From Blautia hydrogenotrophica DSM 10507 (GTDB taxonomy: Bacteria; Bacillota; Clostridia; Lachnospirales; Lachnospiraceae), in NCBI RefSeq assembly GCF_034356035.1, contig NZ_CP136423.1:1054001-1118000 (forward strand): 64,000 nt of DNA, given 5' to 3'. The notes beneath the pieces were generated by a model, which ran no database searches, had not been told where the DNA came from, and was given only the letters and a program-made list of their open reading frames with translations. Both the position numbers and the translations under genes were made by a program. Shown one piece after another: positions 26,122 to 34,263 of the stretch. Position 1 is the stretch's first letter. Each line of letters opens with the position of its first letter.

Positions 26122-26292
26122 CCTCGTTTGCTGAGGGGATTGATTGTGTTATAGGGAATACATTATCACAGTGAAACGTGAATGTTTTTCCTATAACACA
26201 AATACTCCGTAGGATCGCACTGCGGCGGAGACGAAAATGTTACTGACGCAACCCGCCGCAGGCGGAGAATCCTGCGGGGCAGGATTTTTTTT
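26122..26292. repeat. Dispersed hairpin repeat, rearranged copy ending in a terminator
   Basis: Three modules are visible. CCCTC-GAGGG comes at about 26122. A 20-base stem TGTGTTATAG...CTATAACACA spans 26145-26200 around ATCACAGTGAAACGTG. The last is GAATCCTGC with GCAGGATT and eight T at 26268-26292. The middle hairpin corresponds to the first module of the copy at 8770. The last module reappears at 57628, including the preceding CCGCCGCAGGCGGA. Confidence 0.65.
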
Positions 26293-26311
26293 ATAGTTAG
26301 GGGATTTCAAG

Positions 26312-26662
26312 ATGAAGAAAGTGAAAATTACAGTATTGAAGACGACTTTGGACAAGGAGCTGGCAGCAGAGTATGGAGTGGAGGGATTAACTGCCTGTCC
26401 GATGATGAGAGAGGGTCAGGTATTTTTCGCGGACTACGCGAAACCAGAAGGTCTGTGTGACGAGGCATGGAAGGCGATCTATCAGTATGTGTTTGCCTTG
26501 GCACATGGCGCGGGAAACGAGTTGTTTTATTATGGAGACTGGATTCGCAAGCCGGGGGTTGCGATCTGTAGCTGCAACGATGGACTTCGCCCAGTGATCT
26601 TTAAGTTGGAGGCAACGCAAGAGGAAGCTCAGATAAACGATGAACCTGTTTCTACTAGATAA
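26312..26662 (+). CDS. TIGR04076 family protein
   Basis: Small protein of 116 residues matching the TIGR04076 pattern as I remember it: ACPMMREGQVF near residue 28, CDEAW in the middle, and CNDGLRPVIFKLEA at the C-terminus. Conserved cysteines suggest metal or cluster contact. The function of this family is unknown. A promoter is not obvious. It precedes the NifX-FKBP fusion by 49 bases in the same direction and may share its transcript. Confidence 0.75.
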   Translation: MKKVKITVLKTTLDKELAAEYGVEGLTACPMMREGQVFFADYAKPEGLCDEAWKAIYQYVFALAHGAGNELFYYGDWIRKPGVAICSCNDGLRPVIFKLEATQEEAQINDEPVSTR

Positions 26663-26711
26663 CGTAGAAAAGGTGATAATTAAAATATAAAAGAAAGCAG
26701 AGGACTGAAAA

Positions 26712-27560
26712 ATGAAAATAGCAGTGACTTATGACAATGGAAATGTATTTCAGCATTTTGGAAGAACGGAGTTTTTTAAAGTCTATGAGGTGGAAGACAG
26801 CAAAGTGGTATCCAGTGAAGTGATTGCCTCTAATGGCGTCGGACATGGTGCGTTGGCAGGGCTTTTGTCGGGGCAGTCTGTGGACGTGCTGATCTGTGGA
26901 GGCATCGGAGGAGGGGCCCAGGCTGCACTCCAGGAAGCAGGTGTTGAGCTATGCGCTGGAGCTTCAGGAGATACAGACAAGGCCGTGGAAGCTTATCTGA
27001 GGGGAGAGCTGGTGTCTACCGGGGCAAACTGTGACCATCACCATGAAGAAGGTCATAGCTGCGGCCACCATGGAGAGGGGCATTCCTGTTCAGATAGCTG
27101 CGGAGGCGGCTGTGGCTCTGGAACTGCTCTGACTGGACGCAACGTAGGAAAAACGTGCCGTACCCACTATAGAGGGACATTCAATGACGGGACGCAGTTT
27201 GATTCCTCCTATGACAGGGGAGAGCCACTGGAGTTCGTCTGCGGCGCAGGCCAGATGATTAGAGGCTTTGACGCGGCCGTAGCGGATATGGAAGTGGGAC
27301 AGACTGTGAACGTGCATTTAATGCCGGAGGAGGCTTATGGGATGCCAGACCCCAATGCCGTCTTTACCGTTGAGATTGCGAATCTTCCGGGAGCGGAGAA
27401 GCTAGAAGTTGGTCAGCAGGCCTATCTGTCCAATCAAAATGGCCAGCCCTTCCCCGTCAAGGTGACAGCAAAAGATGCGTCGACGATCACCTTTGACGCT
27501 AACCATGAGATGGCGGGCAAAGAATTGAATTTTCAGATTGAATTGGTTGAGGTGAAATAA
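26712..27560 (+). CDS. Fusion of a NifX/NifB-C-like domain with a SlyD-like FKBP prolyl isomerase
   Basis: Protein of 282 residues with three parts. Residues 1-95 are a dinitrogenase iron-molybdenum cofactor-type domain (MKIAVTYDNGNVFQHFG, ICGGIGGGA). Residues about 107-134 form a Cys/His-rich linker (CDHHHEEGHSCGHH and more) suited to metal binding. Residues about 137-282 are an FKBP-type peptidyl-prolyl isomerase (TGRNVGKTC, FDSSYDRGEP, GAGQMIRGFDAAVADM, MPEEAYG) with the SlyD-like insert domain. Bacterial SlyD handles nickel through a His/Cys-rich tail, here placed between the domains. Joining cofactor-carrier and foldase suggests metal-cluster insertion into a client protein, which is inference. 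Confidence 0.85.
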   Translation: MKIAVTYDNGNVFQHFGRTEFFKVYEVEDSKVVSSEVIASNGVGHGALAGLLSGQSVDVLICGGIGGGAQAALQEAGVELCAGASGDTDKAVEAYLRGELVSTGANCDHHHEEGHSCGHHGEGHSCSDSCGGGCGSGTALTGRNVGKTCRTHYRGTFNDGTQFDSSYDRGEPLEFVCGAGQMIRGFDAAVADMEVGQTVNVHLMPEEAYGMPDPNAVFTVEIANLPGAEKLEVGQQAYLSNQNGQPFPVKVTAKDASTITFDANHEMAGKELNFQIELVEVK

Positions 27561-27635
27561 GGAGCTGATGGTATTGCAGTCCCCTGAACAGGAATGGAGG
27601 GGGCGTATTAGGCAAAGTTCGGAGGAAGGCAGAGA

Positions 27636-28376
27636 ATGGCACTGTACGCGTTAGGAGATCTTCATCTGGGGTTTCAAGTGAGGAAGCCGATGGAGGTTTT
27701 TGGAAAAGTATGGAAACACCATGAACGTAAAATAGAAAAATACGTAAGCCAGATCGTGTCTCCGGAGGACACTCTTGTGCTGACCGGGGACCATTCATGG
27801 GGCAGAAAGCTGGAAGAATGCAGGGAAGATTTGGATTTCATTGAGAGACTGCCCGGGCGAAAAATTCTGCTGCGTGGCAATCATGATATGTTCTGGGATG
27901 CCAAGAAGACGAAGAGTCTGAACGAAAAGTTCGACGGGCGGCTGTTTTTTCTTCAGAATAATTTTGTAGCCTATCAAGATTATGCACTGGTGGGAACGAA
28001 AGGCTTTACATTTGAGGGGCCGTTTTATTTGGATGGCCGGGGAAATATAACCGGCTGGGATCTCAGGCAGGAAGAGCAGGCGAAAAAACTCGTTTCCAGG
28101 GAGATGATGCGTCTTCGGGAATCTTTTTGGCAAGCCAAAGAAGCAGGATACCGGAAGTTCGTCATGTTTTTGCACTACCCTCCCACCAATATATTGGAAG
28201 AAACCTCACCTTTTACAGAGATCGCGAGGGAATATGGTGCCTCTGCCGTTGTGTATTCCCATTGTCATGGGGAGCAGCGGTTTGCCGACAGTATCCGCGG
28301 GGAATTTCAGGGAGTCCGCTATATACTGGTATCGGGGGATTTTCTGAATTTTCACCCGGCGCTTATTTTACCGTGA
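27636..28376 (+). CDS. Calcineurin-like metallophosphoesterase
   Basis: Protein of 246 residues with the full set of metallophosphoesterase motifs: ALGDLHLGF, LTGDHSWG, LRGNHDMFWD, MFLHYPP and YSHCHGEQ. It is close in layout to the YfcE/MG246-like phosphohydrolases of unknown substrate. GGAGG lies ahead of the ATG. The gene is convergent with the histidine kinase gene, leaving 11 bases between stops and no clear terminator. Confidence 0.85.
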   Translation: MALYALGDLHLGFQVRKPMEVFGKVWKHHERKIEKYVSQIVSPEDTLVLTGDHSWGRKLEECREDLDFIERLPGRKILLRGNHDMFWDAKKTKSLNEKFDGRLFFLQNNFVAYQDYALVGTKGFTFEGPFYLDGRGNITGWDLRQEEQAKKLVSREMMRLRESFWQAKEAGYRKFVMFLHYPPTNILEETSPFTEIAREYGASAVVYSHCHGEQRFADSIRGEFQGVRYILVSGDFLNFHPALILP

Positions 28377-28387
28377 AAAAGAGCTCC

Positions 28388-29662
28388 TCAGACTGGCAGC
28401 AGTACGGTGACGATGAATTCTTGATCGGTGTAACTGATCTTGACGGTACCCTTGCAGCGCCGAACCATGTCCTGAACGTTTTGAAGTCCGTAACCGTGGG
28501 AAACTGCATCTGGTTTGCCGGTAAGGAATTTGCCGTTTTTTTGGACAATCTCATTGCATTTGGAGTTTCGAATTTCACAGCTGAGAAATCCGTTTACACA
28601 GCGGGCTTTTAGCTGGATACGGCGCTGGGAGGAGTATGGAATCTGTTCACAGGCTTCGATGGAATTATCCAGTGTGTTGGCAAATAAGGAACACAAAACC
28701 ACAGGGTCTAAGCCACCGAGTTGTTCGATGTCTGTCTGAATCTGACAGTTAATTTGTCTTTGGCAGGCCAGAAGGTATTTGGCATTCAGGACTGCGTTTA
28801 ATGTGGGATTTTTACAGAAAAGGCGAAGATTGGCGGAGAATTCTCCAGACAGGCTCTTTAGATATTCTCTGGCGTCTTCGTCTTTTTGTTCTTTCAGTAG
28901 GAGGCTTAGGACATTCAGATGGTTTTTCATGTCGTGGCGCAGCTTGCGAATTTGTTCCTGGTTGTTTTCTAGTTCTTCATAGTAGACCTGTTGATATTTG
29001 AGTGCCTGGATTTCCATCTGTGCTCTCAGATTTTTTGAGAGCAGCGCGCCGAGTCGGCAGATGCCTAGGCTGGTGATGATGCAGGCTATACAGGCAGGAT
29101 AGGTCTGGTAGGAGGTAAACATATCTCCGTGGTAGATTGTTGTGAGAATGCCTGTAAAAGAGGACAGGCATACAATATCCAGAATCACCCACATCCGGCG
29201 GGTGAAATTCTGAGGGATTTGCCGAAGCCATTCGGCGGTAAAGCGATACAGGAGATACCAAAAAGGAATCCGCAGCGCGACCATCGACATCGAGAGCAGA
29301 TTCTCGGACAGAGGAGTCATGTTTTCCTGAAACAGGTGCAGCCAGATTGTGAAGCCCAAATCTTCCGTGAGATAGTTGATAGATACCATGATTGGATAAA
29401 AGATCAGGACGGCGGAAAATCTGACAGCTAAATCACCGGTACAGCAGGCTAGGATCATAAGCAGAAAGCCAGCCAGGCAGATCAAACATCCAGTGAGCTC
29501 CCTAGGATAAATGATCGCGTTGGCGATTCCGATCAAAATAAACAGAGCCAAAAATCTGGCCCAGCGGGAAGGGCGAAATTCCAGCAGCTGGCTCAGCAAA
29601 AGATAAAGGCAATAGGAGTAGAGTACCATAATCAGAAAGCCAGCGGCAGTAAAGAAAAGCAT
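28388..29662 (-). CDS. AgrC-like sensor histidine kinase (GHKL)
   Basis: Membrane sensor kinase of 424 residues. About six membrane helices fill residues 1-200, a coiled linker follows (LKYQQVYYEELENN), then the phospho-acceptor region LRHDMKNHLNVL, the N-box LFANTLDNSIEAC and the G-box HGYGLQNV. This is the AgrC/FsrC/NatK architecture, which detects autoinducing peptides or membrane stress. It lies 14 bases after the response-regulator gene on the same strand. No AgrB protease or AgrD precursor is visible in the window, so the signal is unknown. Confidence 0.88.
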   Translation of the reverse strand: MLFFTAAGFLIMVLYSYCLYLLLSQLLEFRPSRWARFLALFILIGIANAIIYPRELTGCLICLAGFLLMILACCTGDLAVRFSAVLIFYPIMVSINYLTEDLGFTIWLHLFQENMTPLSENLLSMSMVALRIPFWYLLYRFTAEWLRQIPQNFTRRMWVILDIVCLSSFTGILTTIYHGDMFTSYQTYPACIACIITSLGICRLGALLSKNLRAQMEIQALKYQQVYYEELENNQEQIRKLRHDMKNHLNVLSLLLKEQKDEDAREYLKSLSGEFSANLRLFCKNPTLNAVLNAKYLLACQRQINCQIQTDIEQLGGLDPVVLCSLFANTLDNSIEACEQIPYSSQRRIQLKARCVNGFLSCEIRNSKCNEIVQKNGKFLTGKPDAVSHGYGLQNVQDMVRRCKGTVKISYTDQEFIVTVLLPV

Positions 29663-29676
29663 TGGTATTTTCCTCC

Positions 29677-30381
29677 TTAATTTAAGAGATATCTGGCGTA
29701 GGCGACGGATAACTCCTGTCTACAGGAACGGCTGACAGGGAGAACGTCCTGACCGAGAATTGCGTAAGTTTTCTCGATCGCCTTCAGATAGCGTAGATTG
29801 ATGAGGTAACGGTTGTGGATGCGAACAAAACAGTTCGGCAGATGGGTTTCGACCTCGTTTAGTTTTCCGTAGAAAGTCACGGTATCTGTGTTGGTGACTA
29901 CGTGGACAGAATGTTTTTCACTGAACAGGTAACGGATTGTACGAAAGGGAAGGCGGATGCCTCCGGTGCGCTGCTCCACGTAGAGCCCTGTATCGTCAGA
30001 GAGTTCCAATTCCTTTAGGGCGGAGTGCAGAACTTCCAGAATTTTCTCTTTTTTATAAGGTTTTAAAATATAGTTTAAGGCTTTTACCTCGTAGCCTTGA
30101 AATACAAAATCCGTGTATGAGGTGACGAATATGATGACGGCGGAGGGATTTTGTGCCCGTATCAGGCGGGCAGCATCCATTCCGTTTAATTTATCCATTT
30201 CAATATCCAGAAAAAAGATCTGTCGGTCTTTAGACGCGCAGAGATCTTTTATCATGTCTTCCGCACAGCAGAATTCCTTTGACTTGTAGGAGATTCCAGA
30301 TAAATCCAGCTCAGTCTCCAGTGTTTTTCTGAGATCTTTTCGAAAGACGGTTTCATCGTCACAAATAATCAGTTCCAACAT
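29677..30381 (-). CDS. LytTR response regulator (AgrA-like)
   Basis: Regulator of 234 residues with a receiver domain (DDETVF start, phospho-acceptor Asp in FFLDIEMDKLNG, conserved Lys in LKPYKK) and a C-terminal LytTR DNA-binding domain (RTIRYLFSEKHSVHV, RIHNRYLINL). It is transcribed before the kinase gene. Its start lies 31 bases from the terminal inverted repeat of the 170-bp element, so its promoter or leader probably overlaps that element. The LytTR type would bind direct repeats, which I could not identify with confidence. Confidence 0.88.
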   Translation of the reverse strand: MLELIICDDETVFRKDLRKTLETELDLSGISYKSKEFCCAEDMIKDLCASKDRQIFFLDIEMDKLNGMDAARLIRAQNPSAVIIFVTSYTDFVFQGYEVKALNYILKPYKKEKILEVLHSALKELELSDDTGLYVEQRTGGIRLPFRTIRYLFSEKHSVHVVTNTDTVTFYGKLNEVETHLPNCFVRIHNRYLINLRYLKAIEKTYAILGQDVLPVSRSCRQELSVAYARYLLN

Positions 30382-30412
30382 GTCTTTATGGGCCTTTCTT
30401 AAATTACTGAGA

Positions 30413-30582
30413 AACTATTCAGCCATGCGACTGATAAGAGCAAAAATCCGGAGCAAGCTTACTTGCAGAGGAGTTTTGCTCTTATCAGGTATATGACGCT
30501 TAGCCATAAGCGAGGATTTAGCCGCATATGCGGCAATATAAGCTGTGTAGCAGCTAATCCGAGCTGTTATGGCTGAATAGTT
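30413..30582. repeat. 170-bp element with terminal inverted repeats, copy A
   Basis: The ends AACTATTCAGCCAT (30413-30426) and ATGGCTGAATAGTT (30569-30582) are perfect inverted repeats of 14 bases. Inside are GATAAGAGCAAAA paired with TTTTGCTCTTATC, GCAAG paired with CTTGC, GCTTA paired with TAAGC, and the palindrome GCCGCATATGCGGC. No open frame is present. A second copy of identical length lies in inverse orientation at 56947. The layout fits a MITE or a mobile structured RNA. Confidence 0.85.
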
Positions 30583-30623
30583 ACATTTTAACACATTCCC
30601 CCGTAATTGTAATTATTTATTTT

Positions 30624-30754
30624 GTTATAGGAAAGACCTTGTCACGCTGAATCGTAAAAGGTCTTTCCTATAACATAAACGCTCCGTTAAGGATGCGCAG
30701 GCCGCAATAAGGAATTTCACAGTAAAGCGTTGTTGCGGCGGCGCACCAAGTGGG
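30624..30754. repeat. Dispersed modular hairpin repeat, copy
   Basis: GTTATAGGAAAGACC at 30624 pairs with GGTCTTTCCTATAAC ending at 30674 around TTGTCACGCTGAATCG. GCTCCGTTAAGGATGCGCA and a GCCGCAA/TTGCGGC hairpin follow. The CCCCTC/GAGGGG third module of the 8770 copy is missing. Between 30755 and 30918 I see a T/A-rich stretch that may hold the promoter of the ABC genes, but no clear consensus. Confidence 0.75.
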
Positions 30755-30918
30755 AGCATCCAAACTTGCAAAAAACTCTACAAAACTTGCATACCGGTGA
30801 GATTGGAAGAACGGAAAACTTTTTATAAAATAAACTTAATTGAAAGGCAGGACAGCAAGTTTACGGATTGTAGCCGCGTATCTGTTTGTCCGCCTAGGGT
30901 AAGAAGGGAGAAAAAAAG

Positions 30919-31668
30919 ATGCTGAGAGTGAATCATCTATATAAAAGCTATCAGACTGGAACTGTCACTTACGAAGTGCTGAAGGATGTGAGTTTTGAGG
31001 TGAAAAGAGGGGAGTTCGTGGCAGTGATGGGGCCGTCAGGGAGCGGCAAGACCACTCTTTTAAATTGTATTTCTTGTTTTATTCCCCATGACAAAGGGGA
31101 GATTTTGTTGGACGGCAAGGATTTGTCTAAATTAAAGGAGCGACAAATTGCGAAGGTGAGAAACGAGAAACTGGGATTTGTGTTTCAGGATTTCATGCTT
31201 TTGGACGGGCTGACCGTTTTTGAGAACGTGTGTATTCCCAAAGTGATTCGTGAGGAACCCTACAGAAAGATGGAGGAAAAAGCCAAAGAGCTTTTAGCCA
31301 TGTTTGGAATTGAACAGATCAAAGATAAATATCCTGCTGAAATCTCAGGCGGACAGAAACAGCGGACGGCGGTGGCGAGGGCGCTGATGAATGAGCCGCT
31401 TTTGATTCTGGCGGATGAACCCACCGGAAATCTGGACAGCCGTTCTAGTGAGGCGGTGATCAAAGCATTTTTGGAGGCAAAGAGAAAACTTGGGGCGACC
31501 ACGTTTATGGTGACCCATGACAGCTTTTCCGCTAGCTATTGTGACCGGGTGATTGTGATGAAGGATGGGAAGGTCTTTCAGGAGCTGGTGAATTCAGGGG
31601 AGCCGAGAGTGTTTATGGAAGAGCTGCTGGAAGTTTTAGGCAGAATGAATGGTGGTGATCAGGCATGA
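30919..31668 (+). CDS. ABC transporter ATPase, BceA/MacB type
   Basis: ATPase of 249 residues with Walker A GPSGSGKTT, signature ISGGQKQRTAVARAL and Walker B ILADEPTGNLD. The DEPTGNLDS stretch is typical of the MacB/LolD/BceA group. AAGGGAG precedes the ATG. The permease gene starts four bases before its stop ends, so the pair is translationally coupled. In Firmicutes such pairs export or detoxify antimicrobial peptides. Confidence 0.9.
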   Translation: MLRVNHLYKSYQTGTVTYEVLKDVSFEVKRGEFVAVMGPSGSGKTTLLNCISCFIPHDKGEILLDGKDLSKLKERQIAKVRNEKLGFVFQDFMLLDGLTVFENVCIPKVIREEPYRKMEEKAKELLAMFGIEQIKDKYPAEISGGQKQRTAVARALMNEPLLILADEPTGNLDSRSSEAVIKAFLEAKRKLGATTFMVTHDSFSASYCDRVIVMKDGKVFQELVNSGEPRVFMEELLEVLGRMNGGDQA

Positions 31669-33776
31669 CTTTGACAAAGGTATGGAAGAAATTACGTGAA
31701 AGAAACTGGGAACAGTACCGTCAGTTTTATTTCTGTGTCGGCTTCGCTGTGATGCTGGTAAGCTCCTATCTGCTAATGCTGAACAGCCCTCTGGTGCAGA
31801 AGACTCTCCCAGACGGAGGAGACTCTAGAAAACAGGTCTATATGATGCTGTGTCTAGCCATGGTTGGCTGTATGATTTTCGTGGTCTATGCCGCGAACCT
31901 GTTTCTGCGCTATAAGAGCAGGGAAATTGGCGTTTTCCTGGCATTGGGCACAGACAAGGGAAAGCTATCTAAAGCTTTGTTTGCTGAACTGGGAAAATGT
32001 ACCTTGGTTGTCTCTGTGGTGGGACTGGCAGCAGGAGGAGTGGTTTCCTTTCTCGTCGGAAAGCTGTTTGAGGCGATTGCAAAAGGTGCGGCGGTCAGTT
32101 TCTTTGTGTTTACCGGCACGGGATGGCTGTACGGGATTTTGTACACGGCGGTGCTTTTTGGAGTCATCATGATTTTGACTGCGCGTTTTCTAAAGCGGAG
32201 TAATATCATGGATATCCTGAACGAACACAGAAAACAGGAACCCTTGAAAAGACAAGTCTCCTTTAGCTATTTGCTGACAGGAATCGTGCTTACGGTTCTG
32301 GGAGTGGTCATTGGCTTTGTCGTGCCGAATGTGATTGCGTCTGTGTTTCATCACTGGCTGGGCGGGTGGACGAACTTTTTTTACATTCTGACTTTGTGGG
32401 GGCTGTACCGGATTATGGTTTACTCAGTCTCCTGTCATAAGAAAGGTAGAAATCCTCAGAAATACTATAAGCATCTGGTCAGCTACGGTCTTTTAAAATT
32501 TCAGGGCGCTTCCATTGTTCGCAATATGCTGGTGATTACACTTTTGCTGCTGGGGGGAATGTTTGCGGTTTTTTATACACCCTCCCAGATGAATTCTATG
32601 AATGCGAGCTTGGATGCCTATGAGGCTATGTATTCCTACTGTTACACGGAAGACGCGGAGGAACTTTCCAAAAACGAGGTCTTTGCGCTGGCGGCAGATT
32701 ATGGTGTCCAGATTTCAAATTACCGTGAGGCGGAATTTTTACAGGTGTTGGGAAGCGGCGTAGATCGGGACCATATGGATGAGAGCGGAAATCTACTGGA
32801 ACAGTATGAGAAAAAACATGCGGTGTATGAATGTATAAGTGCCAGCCAGTATGAACAGATGACGGGACAGAAGGCTTCGGTGGAAGACGGAACCTATTAC
32901 ATGATACAGTCAGAGGATGCCTACGAAAATGTTTTTAACCGATTCGACGATATGGACCAGATCTATTTGGAACGAGAGGATAGCTATCTGCCTATGGAGT
33001 ACCAGGGAAATGTTATTTATCAGTCTTTGTTAAATGGGGATTGGGGCTTTGATATTAATGCCAGATTTGTGGTCAGTGATGGAGATTATAAAAAAATCGC
33101 AGCTCATACAATGACTTACCCTAGGGTAAAGCAGGTACTGTTTGACAGTGACAAGCCTGAGAAGGCGGTGGAATTCAACAACGAATTGTATAAAATTTTT
33201 GCCCAGAGAATGTCAGATTCCATGAAGGTAGGAAGCAACTACGATGCATATAAGGCAAAGACCAGTGAACCGGACAGCATGTATGCCATGGAGGCAATCT
33301 ATGATGCGGATAATCCTGTCAAGGAGAGTGATTGGCAGTATGAGCCGACTTTGTTAGTGCTGAAGGAGAAAAACGGTCTGATGACTTATGCGGTTTATCT
33401 GCTGATTTTTCTCTATGTGTCTGTGATCTGCCTGGCCGCAGTGGTGGTGGTAGCTTATGCTAGAAGCCAGAGTGTGGGGCTTTCCAGCAGACAGGTGTTT
33501 GAAGATTTGGAAAAACTGGGAGCTGACCATGGATATCTGAGAAGAATTCTGCGAAGCCAGATTCAGAAGGTATACTTTTTGCCGACTCTGGTGGGTGGCC
33601 TGGGGATTTTAGCCTTTGAGATTTTAATGTGTCAGATCAATGATGGCAGGCTCACGAAGCAGGAGCTTAAGATGCTTCCAGTCCTGGCAGTGATTACTTT
33701 GATTATGATGGCGTTTCAGTATCTGATGTATCGGGCTTCTCTGCACAAGGTCCAAAAGGAGCTGAGTCTTCTTTAG
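31665..33776 (+). CDS. FtsX-like ABC permease, BceB type
   Basis: Permease of 703 residues with four N-terminal helices, further membrane helices in the first half, a large extracellular domain (about residues 300-570) and three C-terminal helices. FLALGTDKGKLSKALF is the FtsX-like cytoplasmic loop. The pattern matches BceB-like antimicrobial-peptide resistance permeases more than MacB. It overlaps the ATPase gene. The AgrCA-like system upstream is divergently placed; a typical BceS kinase (short, intramembrane sensing) is not present, so regulation by that pair is only a guess. Confidence 0.85.
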   Translation: MTLTKVWKKLRERNWEQYRQFYFCVGFAVMLVSSYLLMLNSPLVQKTLPDGGDSRKQVYMMLCLAMVGCMIFVVYAANLFLRYKSREIGVFLALGTDKGKLSKALFAELGKCTLVVSVVGLAAGGVVSFLVGKLFEAIAKGAAVSFFVFTGTGWLYGILYTAVLFGVIMILTARFLKRSNIMDILNEHRKQEPLKRQVSFSYLLTGIVLTVLGVVIGFVVPNVIASVFHHWLGGWTNFFYILTLWGLYRIMVYSVSCHKKGRNPQKYYKHLVSYGLLKFQGASIVRNMLVITLLLLGGMFAVFYTPSQMNSMNASLDAYEAMYSYCYTEDAEELSKNEVFALAADYGVQISNYREAEFLQVLGSGVDRDHMDESGNLLEQYEKKHAVYECISASQYEQMTGQKASVEDGTYYMIQSEDAYENVFNRFDDMDQIYLEREDSYLPMEYQGNVIYQSLLNGDWGFDINARFVVSDGDYKKIAAHTMTYPRVKQVLFDSDKPEKAVEFNNELYKIFAQRMSDSMKVGSNYDAYKAKTSEPDSMYAMEAIYDADNPVKESDWQYEPTLLVLKEKNGLMTYAVYLLIFLYVSVICLAAVVVVAYARSQSVGLSSRQVFEDLEKLGADHGYLRRILRSQIQKVYFLPTLVGGLGILAFEILMCQINDGRLTKQELKMLPVLAVITLIMMAFQYLMYRASLHKVQKELSLL

Positions 33777-33789
33777 AGGGACGGCTTGT

Positions 33790-34155
33790 ATGGGAGAAAA
33801 AATCAGAGGAAAAGAGGAATATTTCATTTTACCAGAAAATGTTTTAGGTATTTTGCTTTCCTTTGGAAAGTTCAGAGACGAGGGGGAGTTTGATCTTGTG
33901 GGGCTTTTGCCATGTGGATATCTGGAATATATCACGAAGGTTGTGAATGCTAACCGTCATCTGAGAGCTTTTGCCTATCCTGATATGGGAGAGGGGGAGC
34001 TCTCGAAATGGAAAATATGCAGGATTCTGGAGAGACAGTTAAGAGAATTGAGCTGTGAGGATGGGAGATGCTTTGATGTTGTAAAGATAAGAAAATTTGG
34101 CGCCGGACGTTTCCGTCTGTATGTAAAATACGGTCCAGCAGTCCACCGCGAGTAA
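33790..34155 (+). CDS. Hypothetical protein after the BceB-like gene
   Basis: Open frame of 121 residues, 13 bases behind the permease gene, with GAGGGA upstream of its ATG. No signal peptide or membrane segment is seen. It contains FDLVGLLPCGYLEYI, a Lys/Arg-rich middle and a C-terminal KFGAGRFRLYVKYG. I recognise no family. Spacing suggests co-transcription with the ABC genes. Confidence 0.55.
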   Translation: MGEKIRGKEEYFILPENVLGILLSFGKFRDEGEFDLVGLLPCGYLEYITKVVNANRHLRAFAYPDMGEGELSKWKICRILERQLRELSCEDGRCFDVVKIRKFGAGRFRLYVKYGPAVHRE

Positions 34156-34263
34156 GGATTGAGCGCTATATTCTTTCCTTGTGCCGGTGTCAGTCAAGTG
34201 TTATGATTGGGGAGAAGAGTCAGGACTTAGGAGGCAGAGGATGGAAAGAGGATTTGAGAGGGC

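Noticed and set aside
30382..30918. Peptide pheromone gene (AgrD-like) near the two-component system
   Set aside because: No short frame with a signal-like leader and Cys-containing core was found; the space is taken up by the two repeats.
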